64,000 nucleotides of DNA from Acidimicrobiales bacterium. Lineage in GTDB: Bacteria > Actinomycetota > Acidimicrobiia > Acidimicrobiales > SZUA-35. The notes under the pieces are model-generated. The model saw only the letters and a list, made by a program, of their open reading frames with translations. It did no database searches and had not been told where the DNA came from. Below are positions 44,595-53,028 of this stretch, piece after piece (position 1 is the stretch's first letter; each line of letters begins with the position of its first letter). The translations under genes were made by a program, and so were the position numbers. Location: NCBI GenBank assembly GCA_020630195.1, contig JAHDBV010000002.1, forward strand, positions 62,001-126,000. The letters are read 5' to 3'.

Positions 44595-45497
44595 CACCAC
44601 CGACCGTCGGGCGACCTCGATCGCCGTCGACACGATCGGCCTCGGACCGGGGCGGTGCAGCAGCATCAGTCGGGCGACGGCGTCGTCGTCCCGGACCGTC
44701 AGGTAGCCGAGCCCACGTGGGGCGAAGGTCCGCACCGACGCCGGCGCGAGCGCCACCCCGAGACCCGCCGCCACCAGGCCGAGCACGGTGGTGTACTCGC
44801 CGGCCTCGAGCACCGGGTCGTAGACCATGCCCCGGCGGGCGAACAGCGACGCCACCTCGGCGAACAGCGTCGGCGAGGCGGAGCGGTCGAACCCGATGAA
44901 CGACGATCCGGCCACCTCCTCCAGGTCAATGCGGCCCGCCGACGCCAACGGATGATCGTCCGCGACCGCCAGCACGAGCGGCTCCGTCGCGAGCATCACG
45001 ACCTCGAGGTCGGCGACGGCACCCGGTGTCCGGGTGATGCCGAGGTCGAGCTCACCATCGAGGAGCGCGGCCCGCTGGGCGTCCGAGCTCATCGATCGGA
45101 GGACGTGGCGCACCCCGGGCGCGGCGTCGCGGTGCTCACGCAGGAACGGCGGCAGCATCCCGTACGACGCCGAATCGACGAACCCGAGGCGGAGGATCCC
45201 CGCCCGGCCGTCGCGCACACCGTCCATCGTGCGTCGGAGCTCGTCCGCACCACGCAGCATCGACCGAGCGTGGGGGAGCAGCTCCCGCCCGGCGTCGGTC
45301 AGCGCCACCCGACGGGTGTTGCGTTGGAACAAGCGCAACCCGAGCTCGTTCTCGAGGGTCCGGATCTGTTGCGACAGCGGCGGCTGGGCCATGTCGAGCC
45401 GATCGGCCGCCCGGCCGAAGTGCAGCTCCTCGGCCACGGCCACGAAGTAGTGCAGTCGGCGGAGGTTGACCTCGGCGAGCTCGGCGGGCAGCGGCAC
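44580..45497 (-). CDS. LysR-type transcriptional regulator (LysR-3), divergent from sox operon
   Basis: This 305-aa LysR regulator opens with NLRRLHYFVAVAEELHFGRA, with the helix-turn-helix AADRLDMAQPPLSQQIRTLE (about 30-50) of the large CatR/BenM-like subgroup, followed by an effector domain with LRLGFVDSASYGMLPPFL and GLVAAGLGVALAPASV. The start is set at GTG 45497, because TAGCGT lies exactly 7 nt upstream and the family N-terminus fits; the open frame extends to 45539. It is divergent from soxB across about 106 bp that contain an inverted repeat, so it is the likely local regulator of the sarcosine oxidase operon. Confidence 0.85.
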   Translation of the reverse strand: MPLPAELAEVNLRRLHYFVAVAEELHFGRAADRLDMAQPPLSQQIRTLENELGLRLFQRNTRRVALTDAGRELLPHARSMLRGADELRRTMDGVRDGRAGILRLGFVDSASYGMLPPFLREHRDAAPGVRHVLRSMSSDAQRAALLDGELDLGITRTPGAVADLEVVMLATEPLVLAVADDHPLASAGRIDLEEVAGSSFIGFDRSASPTLFAEVASLFARRGMVYDPVLEAGEYTTVLGLVAAGLGVALAPASVRTFAPRGLGYLTVRDDDAVARLMLLHRPGPRPIVSTAIEVARRSVVSARP

Positions 45498-45504
45498 CCA
45501 CCGC

Positions 45505-45510
45505 ACGCTA
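45505..45510 (-). promoter_or_regulatory. -10 box (TAGCGT) of leaderless LysR-3 gene
   Basis: TAGCGT on the minus strand ends 7 nt before the GTG at 45497. Confidence 0.45.
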
Positions 45511-45550
45511 CTCCCGGCCCCCTTCGGATTCAGAGGCACACGGTCTCAAT

Positions 45551-45582
45551 GGGACCCCGATTGATATTTCCCGCAGGGTCCC
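45551..45582. promoter_or_regulatory. GGGACCC-N18-GGGTCCC inverted repeat between LysR-3 and soxB
   Basis: GGGACCC (45551-45557) and GGGTCCC (45576-45582) are perfect complements around an AT-rich centre containing TTGATATTTC. The repeat lies 9-40 bp upstream of the soxB -10 box. It is a candidate LysR-3 binding site. Confidence 0.4.
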
Positions 45583-45590
45583 GGGCCGTT

Positions 45591-45596
45591 TAGCGT
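45591..45596 (+). promoter_or_regulatory. -10 box (TAGCGT) of leaderless soxB promoter
   Basis: TAGCGT is followed by 7 nt and the ATG at 45604. It would drive the whole soxBDAG operon. Confidence 0.55.
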
Positions 45597-45603
45597 GCGC
45601 GCC

Positions 45604-46935
45604 ATGGCCACGCCGTCGTCGATCGTTGCAGGAGCCCGGCGCAAGCTGGGCGCCGGCCCACCCCGCTATTCCGCCGCCGGACTCGTCCGCAAGGGCCTGT
45701 CCGGCGACAGCTGGCCCCGTGTGTGGCGTGACGTCGAGCTGAAGTCGAGCTACGACGTCGTCATCATCGGGGGCGGCGTGCACGGGCTCGCCACCGCCTA
45801 CTATCTGGCCACCAACCACGGCATCACCGACGTCGCCGTGCTCGACAAGGCCTACCTCGGCTCGGGCGGCTCGGGCCGCAACACCGCGATCGTGCGCTCG
45901 AACTACCTGACGCCCGAAGGTGTCGCCTTCTACGACCGGTCGCTCACGCTCTACAACACGATGGCGACCGACCTGAACCTCAACGTCATGTTCTCCGAGC
46001 GGGGACACATGACACTGGCCCACACCGACGGCGCACTGCGCACCATGAACTGGCGGGCCGAGGTCAACAAGCTCCAGGGCATCGACTCCTCGGTGATCGA
46101 CCCGACCGAGGTCGGCAAGCTCGCGCCGAGCCTCGATGTCAGCGGCGACAGCCGCTACCCGATCCTCGGCGCGCTGTACCACCCACCGGGCGGCACGATC
46201 CGCCACGACGCCGTCGTGTGGGGTTACGCCCGTGGCGCCGACCATCGTGGCGTCGAGATGCACCAGAAGACCGAGGTGCTCGACATCCTCTGCGAGGGCG
46301 GGTCCGGGCCCGACGGCAAGGGTCCCGGTGGGAGGGTGACCGGTGTCCGCACGAGTCGAGGCGACATCTCGGCGCCCATCGTCGTCAACTGCACCGCCGG
46401 CTGGGCGTCGCTGATCTCCGACATGGCCGGCGTGAAGCTCCCGATCCACACCCGGCCGCTCCAGGCGGCGGTCACCGAACCGGTGAAGGTGTTCCTGCCC
46501 ACGGTGGTGGTGTCGGGATCGCTCCACGTCTACGTCTCCCAGACCGACCGGGGTGAGCTCGTGTTCGGCGCCTCGGTCGACCCGTTCAACAACTACAACG
46601 TGGGCGGCTCGCTCGAGTTCACCGAGGAACTGGCCGGCCACGTACTCGAGCTGATGCCCGGCATCTCCAAGATGCGCCTGCTCCGTCAGTGGGCCGGCCT
46701 CTGTGACATGACCCCCGACTACTCACCCGTGATGGGCGACACCGACGTCGACGGGTTCTACGTCGACGTCGGGTGGGGGACCTACGGGTTCAAGGCCGGT
46801 CCCGTGTCCGGCGAGGCCATGGCCGAGGCCATCGCCACCCGGGCGATGCCGAAGATCATCGCCCCGTTCCACATCTCCCGGTTCGCCACCGGCGAGCTGG
46901 TCGGCGAGAAGGGCGCGGCGGCCGTCGGCCACTGA
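45604..46935 (+). CDS. soxB: Sarcosine oxidase subunit beta
   Basis: The 443-aa protein has a FAD-binding GGGVHGLATAYYLA motif (about 56-69), GSGGSGRNTAIVRSNYL, and PPGGTIRHDAVVWGYARGAD. His201 of that segment is probably the histidine that holds covalent FMN in heterotetrameric sarcosine oxidase (alignment by memory). The enzyme oxidises sarcosine to glycine, passing the methyl group to tetrahydrofolate via the alpha subunit and reducing O2 to H2O2. The start is set at ATG 45604 by the TAGCGT box, giving a slightly extended N-terminus compared with known SoxB. It heads the operon soxB-soxD-soxA-soxG. Confidence 0.92.
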   Translation: MATPSSIVAGARRKLGAGPPRYSAAGLVRKGLSGDSWPRVWRDVELKSSYDVVIIGGGVHGLATAYYLATNHGITDVAVLDKAYLGSGGSGRNTAIVRSNYLTPEGVAFYDRSLTLYNTMATDLNLNVMFSERGHMTLAHTDGALRTMNWRAEVNKLQGIDSSVIDPTEVGKLAPSLDVSGDSRYPILGALYHPPGGTIRHDAVVWGYARGADHRGVEMHQKTEVLDILCEGGSGPDGKGPGGRVTGVRTSRGDISAPIVVNCTAGWASLISDMAGVKLPIHTRPLQAAVTEPVKVFLPTVVVSGSLHVYVSQTDRGELVFGASVDPFNNYNVGGSLEFTEELAGHVLELMPGISKMRLLRQWAGLCDMTPDYSPVMGDTDVDGFYVDVGWGTYGFKAGPVSGEAMAEAIATRAMPKIIAPFHISRFATGELVGEKGAAAVGH

Positions 46936-46965
46936 GCCGGCGCCCCACGACAGGAGACCACGACG

Positions 46966-47232
46966 ATGCTGCTCGTTCCCACCCCGTTCGGTCCTCGCAA
47001 CGCGAGCGACCTCCGCTACGTCGGCGAAGCCACCAGCCGGCCCGACCCGTCGACCACCTCACCCGAGGCGTGGCGGGACTACCTCTACCTGGAACACAAC
47101 CCCGCCGGGTGGCTCCGTGAGACCTGGTACGACCGTGTGAACCGCGTCTATTTCCAGGTGGAGCGGAACACCGCCACCAACGAGTTCCGCAACCCCACCA
47201 TGCCGGTGGCCAAGCACGGGAAGAAGGCGTGA
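46966..47232 (+). CDS. soxD: Sarcosine oxidase subunit delta, lacking the zinc ligands
   Basis: The 88-aa protein aligns with SoxD through MLLVPTPFGPRN, EAWRDYLYLEHNPAGWLRETW and the NRVYFQVERNT end, and its place between soxB and soxA is diagnostic. Known delta subunits bind zinc with two N-terminal cysteines (a CPWCG-type motif) and a His/Cys pair near residue 60. Here the first Cys is Thr6, the second is deleted, and the later pair is Asp and Asn; the whole protein contains no cysteine. AGGAGA lies 8 nt before the ATG. Its stop overlaps the soxA start region. The fold presumably persists without metal. Confidence 0.9.
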   Translation: MLLVPTPFGPRNASDLRYVGEATSRPDPSTTSPEAWRDYLYLEHNPAGWLRETWYDRVNRVYFQVERNTATNEFRNPTMPVAKHGKKA

Positions 47233-50141
47233 TGTTGAATCCCCTCGGCCTGCTCCGCACCGCCACGACCGCGCCCGGAGTCCGTCGCCTCGACACACCC
47301 CAGCCCGGCGAGGTGATCGACCGTGACACCTCGGTCCGGTTCACCTTCAACGGGGCCCGGCTCACCGGCCACGAAGGCGACACCATCGCCTCGGCCCTCA
47401 TGGGCAACGGCATCCGGGTGGTGAGCCGCTCGATGAAGTACCACCGCCCACGTGGGTATCTCACCGCCGACATCTGGGACCCGAACGGCGCCCTCCAGGT
47501 CGGCGACGAACCGAACGTGCGCTCCGCCCACCGCCTGCTCACCGACGGCATGGCGATCTCCACCCAGAACGTCTGGCCGTCGCTCGATCTCGACGTCAAG
47601 GCCGCCAACGGCCTCGTGTCGCGGTTCCTGACCGCGGGCTTCTACTACAAGACGTTCATGAAGCCCGCCGCGCTGTGGCCCTACTACGAGAAGGTGCTCG
47701 CCACGTTCGCCCCCGGCGGCACGGTCGACCTCGACACACCACACGGCGAGTTCGACAAGCGCTACGCCCACCCCGACGTGTTGATCGCCGGTGCGGGCCC
47801 CGCCGGCATGGCGGCCGCCGTGGCCGCCGCCGACGAGGGTGCGAGCGTCATGTTGGTCGAGACCGAGCACGAGCTCGGCGGCCACCTCCGGTGGGGTGAC
47901 GAAGCCGAGTTGGCGGCGGCCGCCGAACTGATCCACGCGGTCCGCTCCCGACCGGAGATCGAGGTGCTCACCGACGCCACCGTCACCGGGCGCTACGAGG
48001 ACAACTGGTGCGCCATCAGCCAGCGCACCCACACCCACGTGGCCGAGCGGCTGATCAAGGCCCGGGCCAAGGTCCTCGTGGTCGCCCCGGGCCTGATCGA
48101 GCGGCCCTACGTGTTCGCCGGCAACGACAAGCCCGGTGTGATGACCGCCGGTGCGGTCCGACGACTCGTGAACATGTACGGCGTGCAGCCCGGCGACCGG
48201 GCCGTCGTGTTCACCGCCAACACCCACGGGGATGCCGCCGCCGACGATCTCGAGCGCATCGGTGTGCCTGTGCAGCGGGTCGACGCACGAGCCGGGGAGC
48301 GCATCGCCGAGGCGACGGGCCCCGATGCCGGTGTCGCCGGGGTGACCCTGGTCGACGGCCGCACGATCGAGGCCGACCTCCTCGTGACCGCGGTCGGCTG
48401 GACCGCACCCACCTCACTGCTCAACATGGCGGGCGATCGCCCCGTGTACGACCGTGCGACGGCCCGGTTCTTCGGCTCGGCCGAGATCGACAACGTCCTC
48501 ACGACGGGCGGGATCGCCGGCGACGGCACCGTCACCGAACTCGTCGGGCACGGCTCGGCCACGGGTCGCCTCGCCGCCCGACGGGCCGCGGTGATCGGCG
48601 CCCACCTGCGCGCCGCCACGGTGTGGGCCGCCCCCGTCGACACCACGCCGCCGGCGACGTTGCCCGCCGACGACCGCAGCCCGCTCGGGCGTGACGCCCA
48701 CCCCGAGCTGTTCCGCTCGACCACCCACGGCATCGTCGACTACTCAGAAGACGTCGGCTCGAAGGACCTCGTGGCCGCGGCGACGGAGGGCTACGACTCC
48801 ATCGAGCTGCTGAAGCGCTACACGACGGCGACGATGGGGCCGGCCCAGGGCAAGCTCGAGACCGTCAACACCGCGGCCGTGCTCGCCGAAGCACGAGGCG
48901 AGCGCATCGAGGACGTCGGCACCACCGTGTGGCGGCCGCCGTTCGTGCCCGTGAGCCTCGGCGCCCTCGCGGGACGGGTCTTCGAGCCCACCCGGGTCTC
49001 GTCGATCCAGCCGTGGCACGAGGCCAACGGCGCCACCCCGATCCTCGCCGGCCAGTGGATCCGCCCGGAGCACTACGGCGATCCGGCCGCCGAGGTGCTC
49101 GCCACACGAGCCGGTGTCGGCATCATCGACGTGACACCACTCGGGAAGCTCGACCTCCGGGGCCCCGACGTACCGAAGCTCCTCGAGCAGCTCTACACCA
49201 ACAAGTGGCAGAAGCTGCCGGTCGGTGGCGTGCGGTATGGGCTGATGTGTGCCGAGGACGGTGTCGTCATGGACGACGGCGTCACGGCCCGGCTCGGCGA
49301 CGAGCACTACCTCATGACGACGACGTCGTCGGGCGCCGCGTCGGTGTGGGAGTGGGCCGAGATGTGGCTCCAGACCGAACACCCCGACTGGCAGGTCCAC
49401 GTCACCCCGGTGACCACGGCCTACACGTCCATCAACGTCGCCGGCCCGAAGAGCCGAGAGCTCGTCGGCCGGCTCTGCGACGACGTCGACCTCTCCCCGG
49501 AGGCATTCGCCTACATGCAGGTCCGGACCGGCACGGTGGCCGGTGTCGCCGACTGTGTGATGTGGCGGATCGGGTTCACCGGGGAACTCTCCTACGAACT
49601 CCACGTGCCCGCCGGCCACGGCCTCCACGTCTGGGAACGACTGCTCGCCGAGGGCGCCGACCTGGGTGTGCGACCGTTCGGGCTCGAGGCGCAGCGGATC
49701 ATGCGACTCGAGAAGGGCCACTTCATCGTCGGACAGGACACCGACGGACTCACGAAGGCACCGAGCACCGGTCTCGAATCGCTGATCAAGCTGGACAAGG
49801 ACGATTTCGCCGGCAAGCCGGAGCTCGCCTGGGCGCTCTCGCCCGAGGCCCTCGCCTCGGCGCCCCGGGTCGTGGCCATCCAACCCGACGATCCGACGAT
49901 CGTGCCCGACGAGGCCTGCCAGATCGTCGGTGGCGAGACGACCGAGATCCTCGGCCGCATCACCTCGTCCCGCATGTCACCGACCCTCGGCCGCTCGATC
50001 TGTCTCGGACAGGTCGTCCCGACGCTCGCCGCACCCGGAACGAAGCTCACCGTGCTCCTCGTCGACGGGCGGCGTGTGCCGGCGACCGTGATGGAACACC
50101 ACGCGCACTACGACCCCGAAGGAGCACGCCTCCGTGTCTGA
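47229..50141 (+). CDS. soxA: Sarcosine oxidase subunit alpha
   Basis: A 970-aa protein of the usual SoxA size. N-terminal residues about 33-110 form the 2Fe-2S-ferredoxin-like domain without cluster cysteines (FNGARLTGHEGDTIASALM, then MKYHRPRGYLTADIW). A NAD-binding Rossmann unit with GAGPAGMAAAVAA follows (about 185-200), then a second pyridine-nucleotide region. The C-terminal about 380 residues are a GcvT-like folate-binding domain (GFTGELSYELHVPAGHG, LRLEKGHFIVGQD-type block). It binds FAD-interface, NAD and tetrahydrofolate and yields 5,10-methylene-THF. The start may be GTG 47229 or ATG 47232; both overlap the soxD stop, with AAGAAGG just upstream. Confidence 0.93.
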   Translation: MMLNPLGLLRTATTAPGVRRLDTPQPGEVIDRDTSVRFTFNGARLTGHEGDTIASALMGNGIRVVSRSMKYHRPRGYLTADIWDPNGALQVGDEPNVRSAHRLLTDGMAISTQNVWPSLDLDVKAANGLVSRFLTAGFYYKTFMKPAALWPYYEKVLATFAPGGTVDLDTPHGEFDKRYAHPDVLIAGAGPAGMAAAVAAADEGASVMLVETEHELGGHLRWGDEAELAAAAELIHAVRSRPEIEVLTDATVTGRYEDNWCAISQRTHTHVAERLIKARAKVLVVAPGLIERPYVFAGNDKPGVMTAGAVRRLVNMYGVQPGDRAVVFTANTHGDAAADDLERIGVPVQRVDARAGERIAEATGPDAGVAGVTLVDGRTIEADLLVTAVGWTAPTSLLNMAGDRPVYDRATARFFGSAEIDNVLTTGGIAGDGTVTELVGHGSATGRLAARRAAVIGAHLRAATVWAAPVDTTPPATLPADDRSPLGRDAHPELFRSTTHGIVDYSEDVGSKDLVAAATEGYDSIELLKRYTTATMGPAQGKLETVNTAAVLAEARGERIEDVGTTVWRPPFVPVSLGALAGRVFEPTRVSSIQPWHEANGATPILAGQWIRPEHYGDPAAEVLATRAGVGIIDVTPLGKLDLRGPDVPKLLEQLYTNKWQKLPVGGVRYGLMCAEDGVVMDDGVTARLGDEHYLMTTTSSGAASVWEWAEMWLQTEHPDWQVHVTPVTTAYTSINVAGPKSRELVGRLCDDVDLSPEAFAYMQVRTGTVAGVADCVMWRIGFTGELSYELHVPAGHGLHVWERLLAEGADLGVRPFGLEAQRIMRLEKGHFIVGQDTDGLTKAPSTGLESLIKLDKDDFAGKPELAWALSPEALASAPRVVAIQPDDPTIVPDEACQIVGGETTEILGRITSSRMSPTLGRSICLGQVVPTLAAPGTKLTVLLVDGRRVPATVMEHHAHYDPEGARLRV

Positions 50142-50676
50142 TCCCACCCTCGCCTCGTCCGTGGTCGACCCCGGGAGCGCCCCCACCGGAGCGCTCGCGC
50201 TCATCGATCGATCCGACGTCACCAAGCTCGTCGTGCGGGCCCCGCACGCCGGTGAGACCGCGACGGCGCTCGCCACGGCCCACGGTCGGTCCCGACGCGC
50301 CGCGGGCGTGACGATCCTCGGCCAACGACCCACCGAGTGGCTGCTCGTCGGAGAGCGGGCCGCCTGCGACGCACTCGCGGCCGAGGTCGCCGACGATCCC
50401 GCGACCTCGGTCATCGACCTCACCCACGGCCGGTGTCTCTTCGAGCTCCGCGGCGCCGACGGGCCCCGCGTCATGGAGAAGATCAACGGACTCGACTGGT
50501 CCGATCCGATGATGCCTGATGGCGCGGTCACCGGCGGATCGGTGGCCAAGGTCATGTCCGACCTGGCCCGCCAGGACGTCGACGGCACCTGGGCGTGTTG
50601 GATCGCCGCCGACCGCAGCTTCGGGCAGTACCTGTTCGACGCCATCGCCGACGCGTGCCGCGAGTTCGCCCACTGA
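50134..50676 (+). CDS. soxG: Sarcosine oxidase subunit gamma
   Basis: The 180-aa product starts with a GTG that overlaps the soxA end by 8 bp. It has the SoxG/GcvT-like pattern: TILGQRPTEWLLVG, then VIDLTHGRCLFELRGADG and SFGQYLFDAIADACREF near the end. The gamma subunit is structural and packs against alpha in the heterotetramer. Strict gene order and overlap support the call. Nothing unusual is seen apart from a polar, Ala-rich N-terminus. Confidence 0.9.
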   Translation: MSDPTLASSVVDPGSAPTGALALIDRSDVTKLVVRAPHAGETATALATAHGRSRRAAGVTILGQRPTEWLLVGERAACDALAAEVADDPATSVIDLTHGRCLFELRGADGPRVMEKINGLDWSDPMMPDGAVTGGSVAKVMSDLARQDVDGTWACWIAADRSFGQYLFDAIADACREFAH

Positions 50677-50723
50677 GGCACCGCCCCGGAATCCGGCACC
50701 CCGAACGCGGGTTGGAGCAGAAC

Positions 50724-51278
50724 ATGAGTGCACTCGTCGACCCCGGTCCCATCACGATGTACGGCGCCGACTGGTGCGGCGACTGCCGACGCGCCAAGGC
50801 GTGGTTCGCCGATCACGGCATCGACTACACCTACGTCGATCTGATCGAGGAGCCGGATCAGACCTCCGTGGTCCTCGAGCGCAACGACGGCCGCAAGAGC
50901 ATCCCGGTGATCGTGTTCGCCGACGACACGCACCTCACCGAGCCGTCCGACGACGAACTGGCCCGCAAGGTCGCCGCACTCGACGCCGGCCGTGACGAAC
51001 TGGAGGTCGTCGAGGTCGCCGACCGCAGCCGCTTCGAGCTACGCCGTGGCGACGAGGTCCTCAGCCTCGCCGACTACCGGGTCCGCGACGGCGCCATCGT
51101 CGTGCCCCACGTCGAGACGATGCCCGAACACCGCGGCCACGGCCATGCCGGCCGGCTGATGGACGGCCTGCTCGCGATCCTCCGGGCCGACGGTCGCACG
51201 ATCGTGCCGCTGTGCCCGTTCGCCGCCGCACACATCCGGGATCGTCCGGAGTACCACGACCTGCTCGCCACGGGCTGA
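50724..51278 (+). CDS. Fusion of glutaredoxin-like domain and GNAT acetyltransferase-like domain
   Basis: The 184-aa protein joins two small domains. Residues about 8-90 are glutaredoxin/thioredoxin-fold: ITMYGADWCGDCRRAKAWF with the redox pair Cys18-Gly-Asp-Cys21, and SIPVIVF with the cis-proline. Residues about 98-184 match the short GNAT group COG2388 (YidJ/Gtl3-like): FELRRGDEVLSLADY, VPHVETMPEHRGHGHAGRLM as the acetyl-CoA loop, and IVPLCPFAAAHIRDRPEY at the end. It starts 48 bp after soxG with GGAG upstream of the ATG and is probably co-transcribed with the sox operon. A role in handling peroxide or formaldehyde adducts is speculation. Confidence 0.75.
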   Translation: MSALVDPGPITMYGADWCGDCRRAKAWFADHGIDYTYVDLIEEPDQTSVVLERNDGRKSIPVIVFADDTHLTEPSDDELARKVAALDAGRDELEVVEVADRSRFELRRGDEVLSLADYRVRDGAIVVPHVETMPEHRGHGHAGRLMDGLLAILRADGRTIVPLCPFAAAHIRDRPEYHDLLATG

Positions 51279-51283
51279 GGACG

Positions 51284-51308
51284 ACGCTCCCGGGCCGGGC
51301 CGGGGCGT
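51284..51308. terminator. GC-rich hairpin between convergent sox-operon end and SulP gene
   Basis: ACGC-T-CCCGG pairs with CCGGGGCGT through a 9-bp stem with one bulged T and a 6-nt loop. It lies between two converging stops (51278 and 51315), so it may end both transcripts. Confidence 0.45.
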
Positions 51309-51314
51309 GTGGGC

Positions 51315-52826
51315 TCAGTGCCCGGCGCCGACCTGGCCGCTCGTGCGGGTGTGCAGCTTCTCGGCGTGGCGGTTCAGCCCGACGAGGCGTGCCTCGATGC
51401 CCCGCTCGGCGAACTTCGCCACCACGGCATCGAGGGCGACGACGGCCGAGGTGTCCCAGATCCGGGCCTCGGTGAGGTCGATCTCGACGAGGGGCACCTT
51501 CACGGCGTCGTAGTCGAACATGTGCACGAGGTCGTTCGTCGAGGCGAAGAAGAGCTCGCCCGACACGGCGTAGAGCCGTTCGGTCTGCTCGGGGTCGAGC
51601 ACGCTCGTCACCTTCACCACGTGGGCGACCCGGCGGACGAAGAAGACCGCCGAGAGCAACACGCCGGCGGCGACGCCGTAGGCGAGGTTGTGCGTGAGCA
51701 CGACGATCCCCACCGTGGCGACCATCACCGCCATCTCCTCCCAGGGCATGGCCCGCACCGTGGAGGGGGCGACACTGCGCCAGTCGAACGTGCCGACCGA
51801 GACCATGATCATGACGGCCACGAGTGCGGCCATCGGGATCTGGGCGACGAGGTCGCCGAGGGCGAGGATCAGGATCAGCAGGAACACGCCGGCAGCGAGG
51901 CTCGAGAGGCGGGTCCGACCGCCGGAGCGGTGGTTGATCATCGACTGGCCGATCATGGCGCAGCCCGCCATGCCACCGAGGAAGCCGGTGGCGATGTTGG
52001 CCACACCCTGGCCACGGGACTCGACGTTCTTGTCCGAGTCGGTGTCGGTCATGTCGTCGAGCAGCTGTGCGGTGAGGAGCGACTCGAGCAGACCGACCAG
52101 GGCCAGCGTGATCGAGAACGGCAGGATGATGCCGAGCGTCTCGAGATTCCAGGGCAGGTCGGGGAGCGAGATGATCGGCAGTGCCGAAGGCAGGTCACCC
52201 ATGTCGCCGACCGTCGGCAGATCGACGTTGGCCGCCGTCATGCCGACACCGAGGACCACGATCGCGACGAGCGGTGACGGCACGGCCTTGGTGATGCGGG
52301 GCAGGCCGTAGATGATGGCGAGGCCGATGCCGATCATCGCGAGGTTGAGCGGCAGCTTGGACGCGCCGTCGGCCTCGTCGCTGAGCAGGATGTGGGGCAC
52401 CTGGGCCAGGAAGATGAGGATCGCCAGGGCGTTCACGAAGCCGATCATCACGGTGCGGGGGACGAGACGCATCAGCGACCCGACACCGAGCGCACCGAGA
52501 CCGACCTGGATGAAGCCGGCGAGGATCGTGGCGGCGAACAGGTACTCGACCCCGTAGTCGGCGACCAGTGGCACGATCACGAGCGCCATGGCCCCCGTGG
52601 CCGCCGAGATCATCCCCGGGCGGCCACCGGCGAAGGCGATGACGATGGCGATCGAGAACGAGGCGTACAGGCCGACCTTGGGATCGACACCGGCGATGAT
52701 CGAGAACGAGATCGCCTCGGGGATCAGCGCCAACGCGACGACCAACGCCGAGAGCAGGTCGGCCTTCGGGTTCGACAACCACGCCGCGCGCGTGAGGAGT
52801 GGTGCGGGAAGGGTGGACGTGGACAC
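51315..52826 (-). CDS. SulP-family anion transporter with STAS domain
   Basis: The 503-aa protein has about 11-14 hydrophobic segments followed by a cytoplasmic STAS domain (about 395-490). Family marks are AEA-type ALIPEAISFSIIAGVDPKVGLYAS near the start (only partly quoted: ALIPEAISFS), FVNALAILIFLAQVP, and GLLESLLTAQLLDDMTDTDS. SulP carriers import sulfate, bicarbonate or dicarboxylates; specificity is not readable. The GTG at 52826 is preceded by a weak AGG. It lies back to back with the Nudix gene across a 202-bp gap, which shows a TAGCGT on the minus strand at 52875-52880 as a possible promoter element. Confidence 0.85.
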   Translation of the reverse strand: MSTSTLPAPLLTRAAWLSNPKADLLSALVVALALIPEAISFSIIAGVDPKVGLYASFSIAIVIAFAGGRPGMISAATGAMALVIVPLVADYGVEYLFAATILAGFIQVGLGALGVGSLMRLVPRTVMIGFVNALAILIFLAQVPHILLSDEADGASKLPLNLAMIGIGLAIIYGLPRITKAVPSPLVAIVVLGVGMTAANVDLPTVGDMGDLPSALPIISLPDLPWNLETLGIILPFSITLALVGLLESLLTAQLLDDMTDTDSDKNVESRGQGVANIATGFLGGMAGCAMIGQSMINHRSGGRTRLSSLAAGVFLLILILALGDLVAQIPMAALVAVMIMVSVGTFDWRSVAPSTVRAMPWEEMAVMVATVGIVVLTHNLAYGVAAGVLLSAVFFVRRVAHVVKVTSVLDPEQTERLYAVSGELFFASTNDLVHMFDYDAVKVPLVEIDLTEARIWDTSAVVALDAVVAKFAERGIEARLVGLNRHAEKLHTRTSGQVGAGH

Positions 52827-53016
52827 AGCGACCTCGGGCTGCCGTGACGTCGGAGGCGAGCAGCGCAGCCTGGCACGCTATGAGCGTCCCGCTCGCCCCA
52901 GGTGTTCCATTCGTCACACAACCGGGCGCGCTTGACCGAAACGGCCCGAACGGATCGTGGTCATCCGGCACAGCTCCCGCATCGTGAGCCTCCGCCGTGG
53001 GTTCGGCGCCTCGGCG

Positions 53017-53022
53017 TAGGGT
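53017..53022 (+). promoter_or_regulatory. -10 box (TAGGGT) of leaderless Nudix gene
   Basis: TAGGGT is followed by 6 nt and the ATG at 53029. Confidence 0.45.
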
Positions 53023-53028
53023 CGGGTC

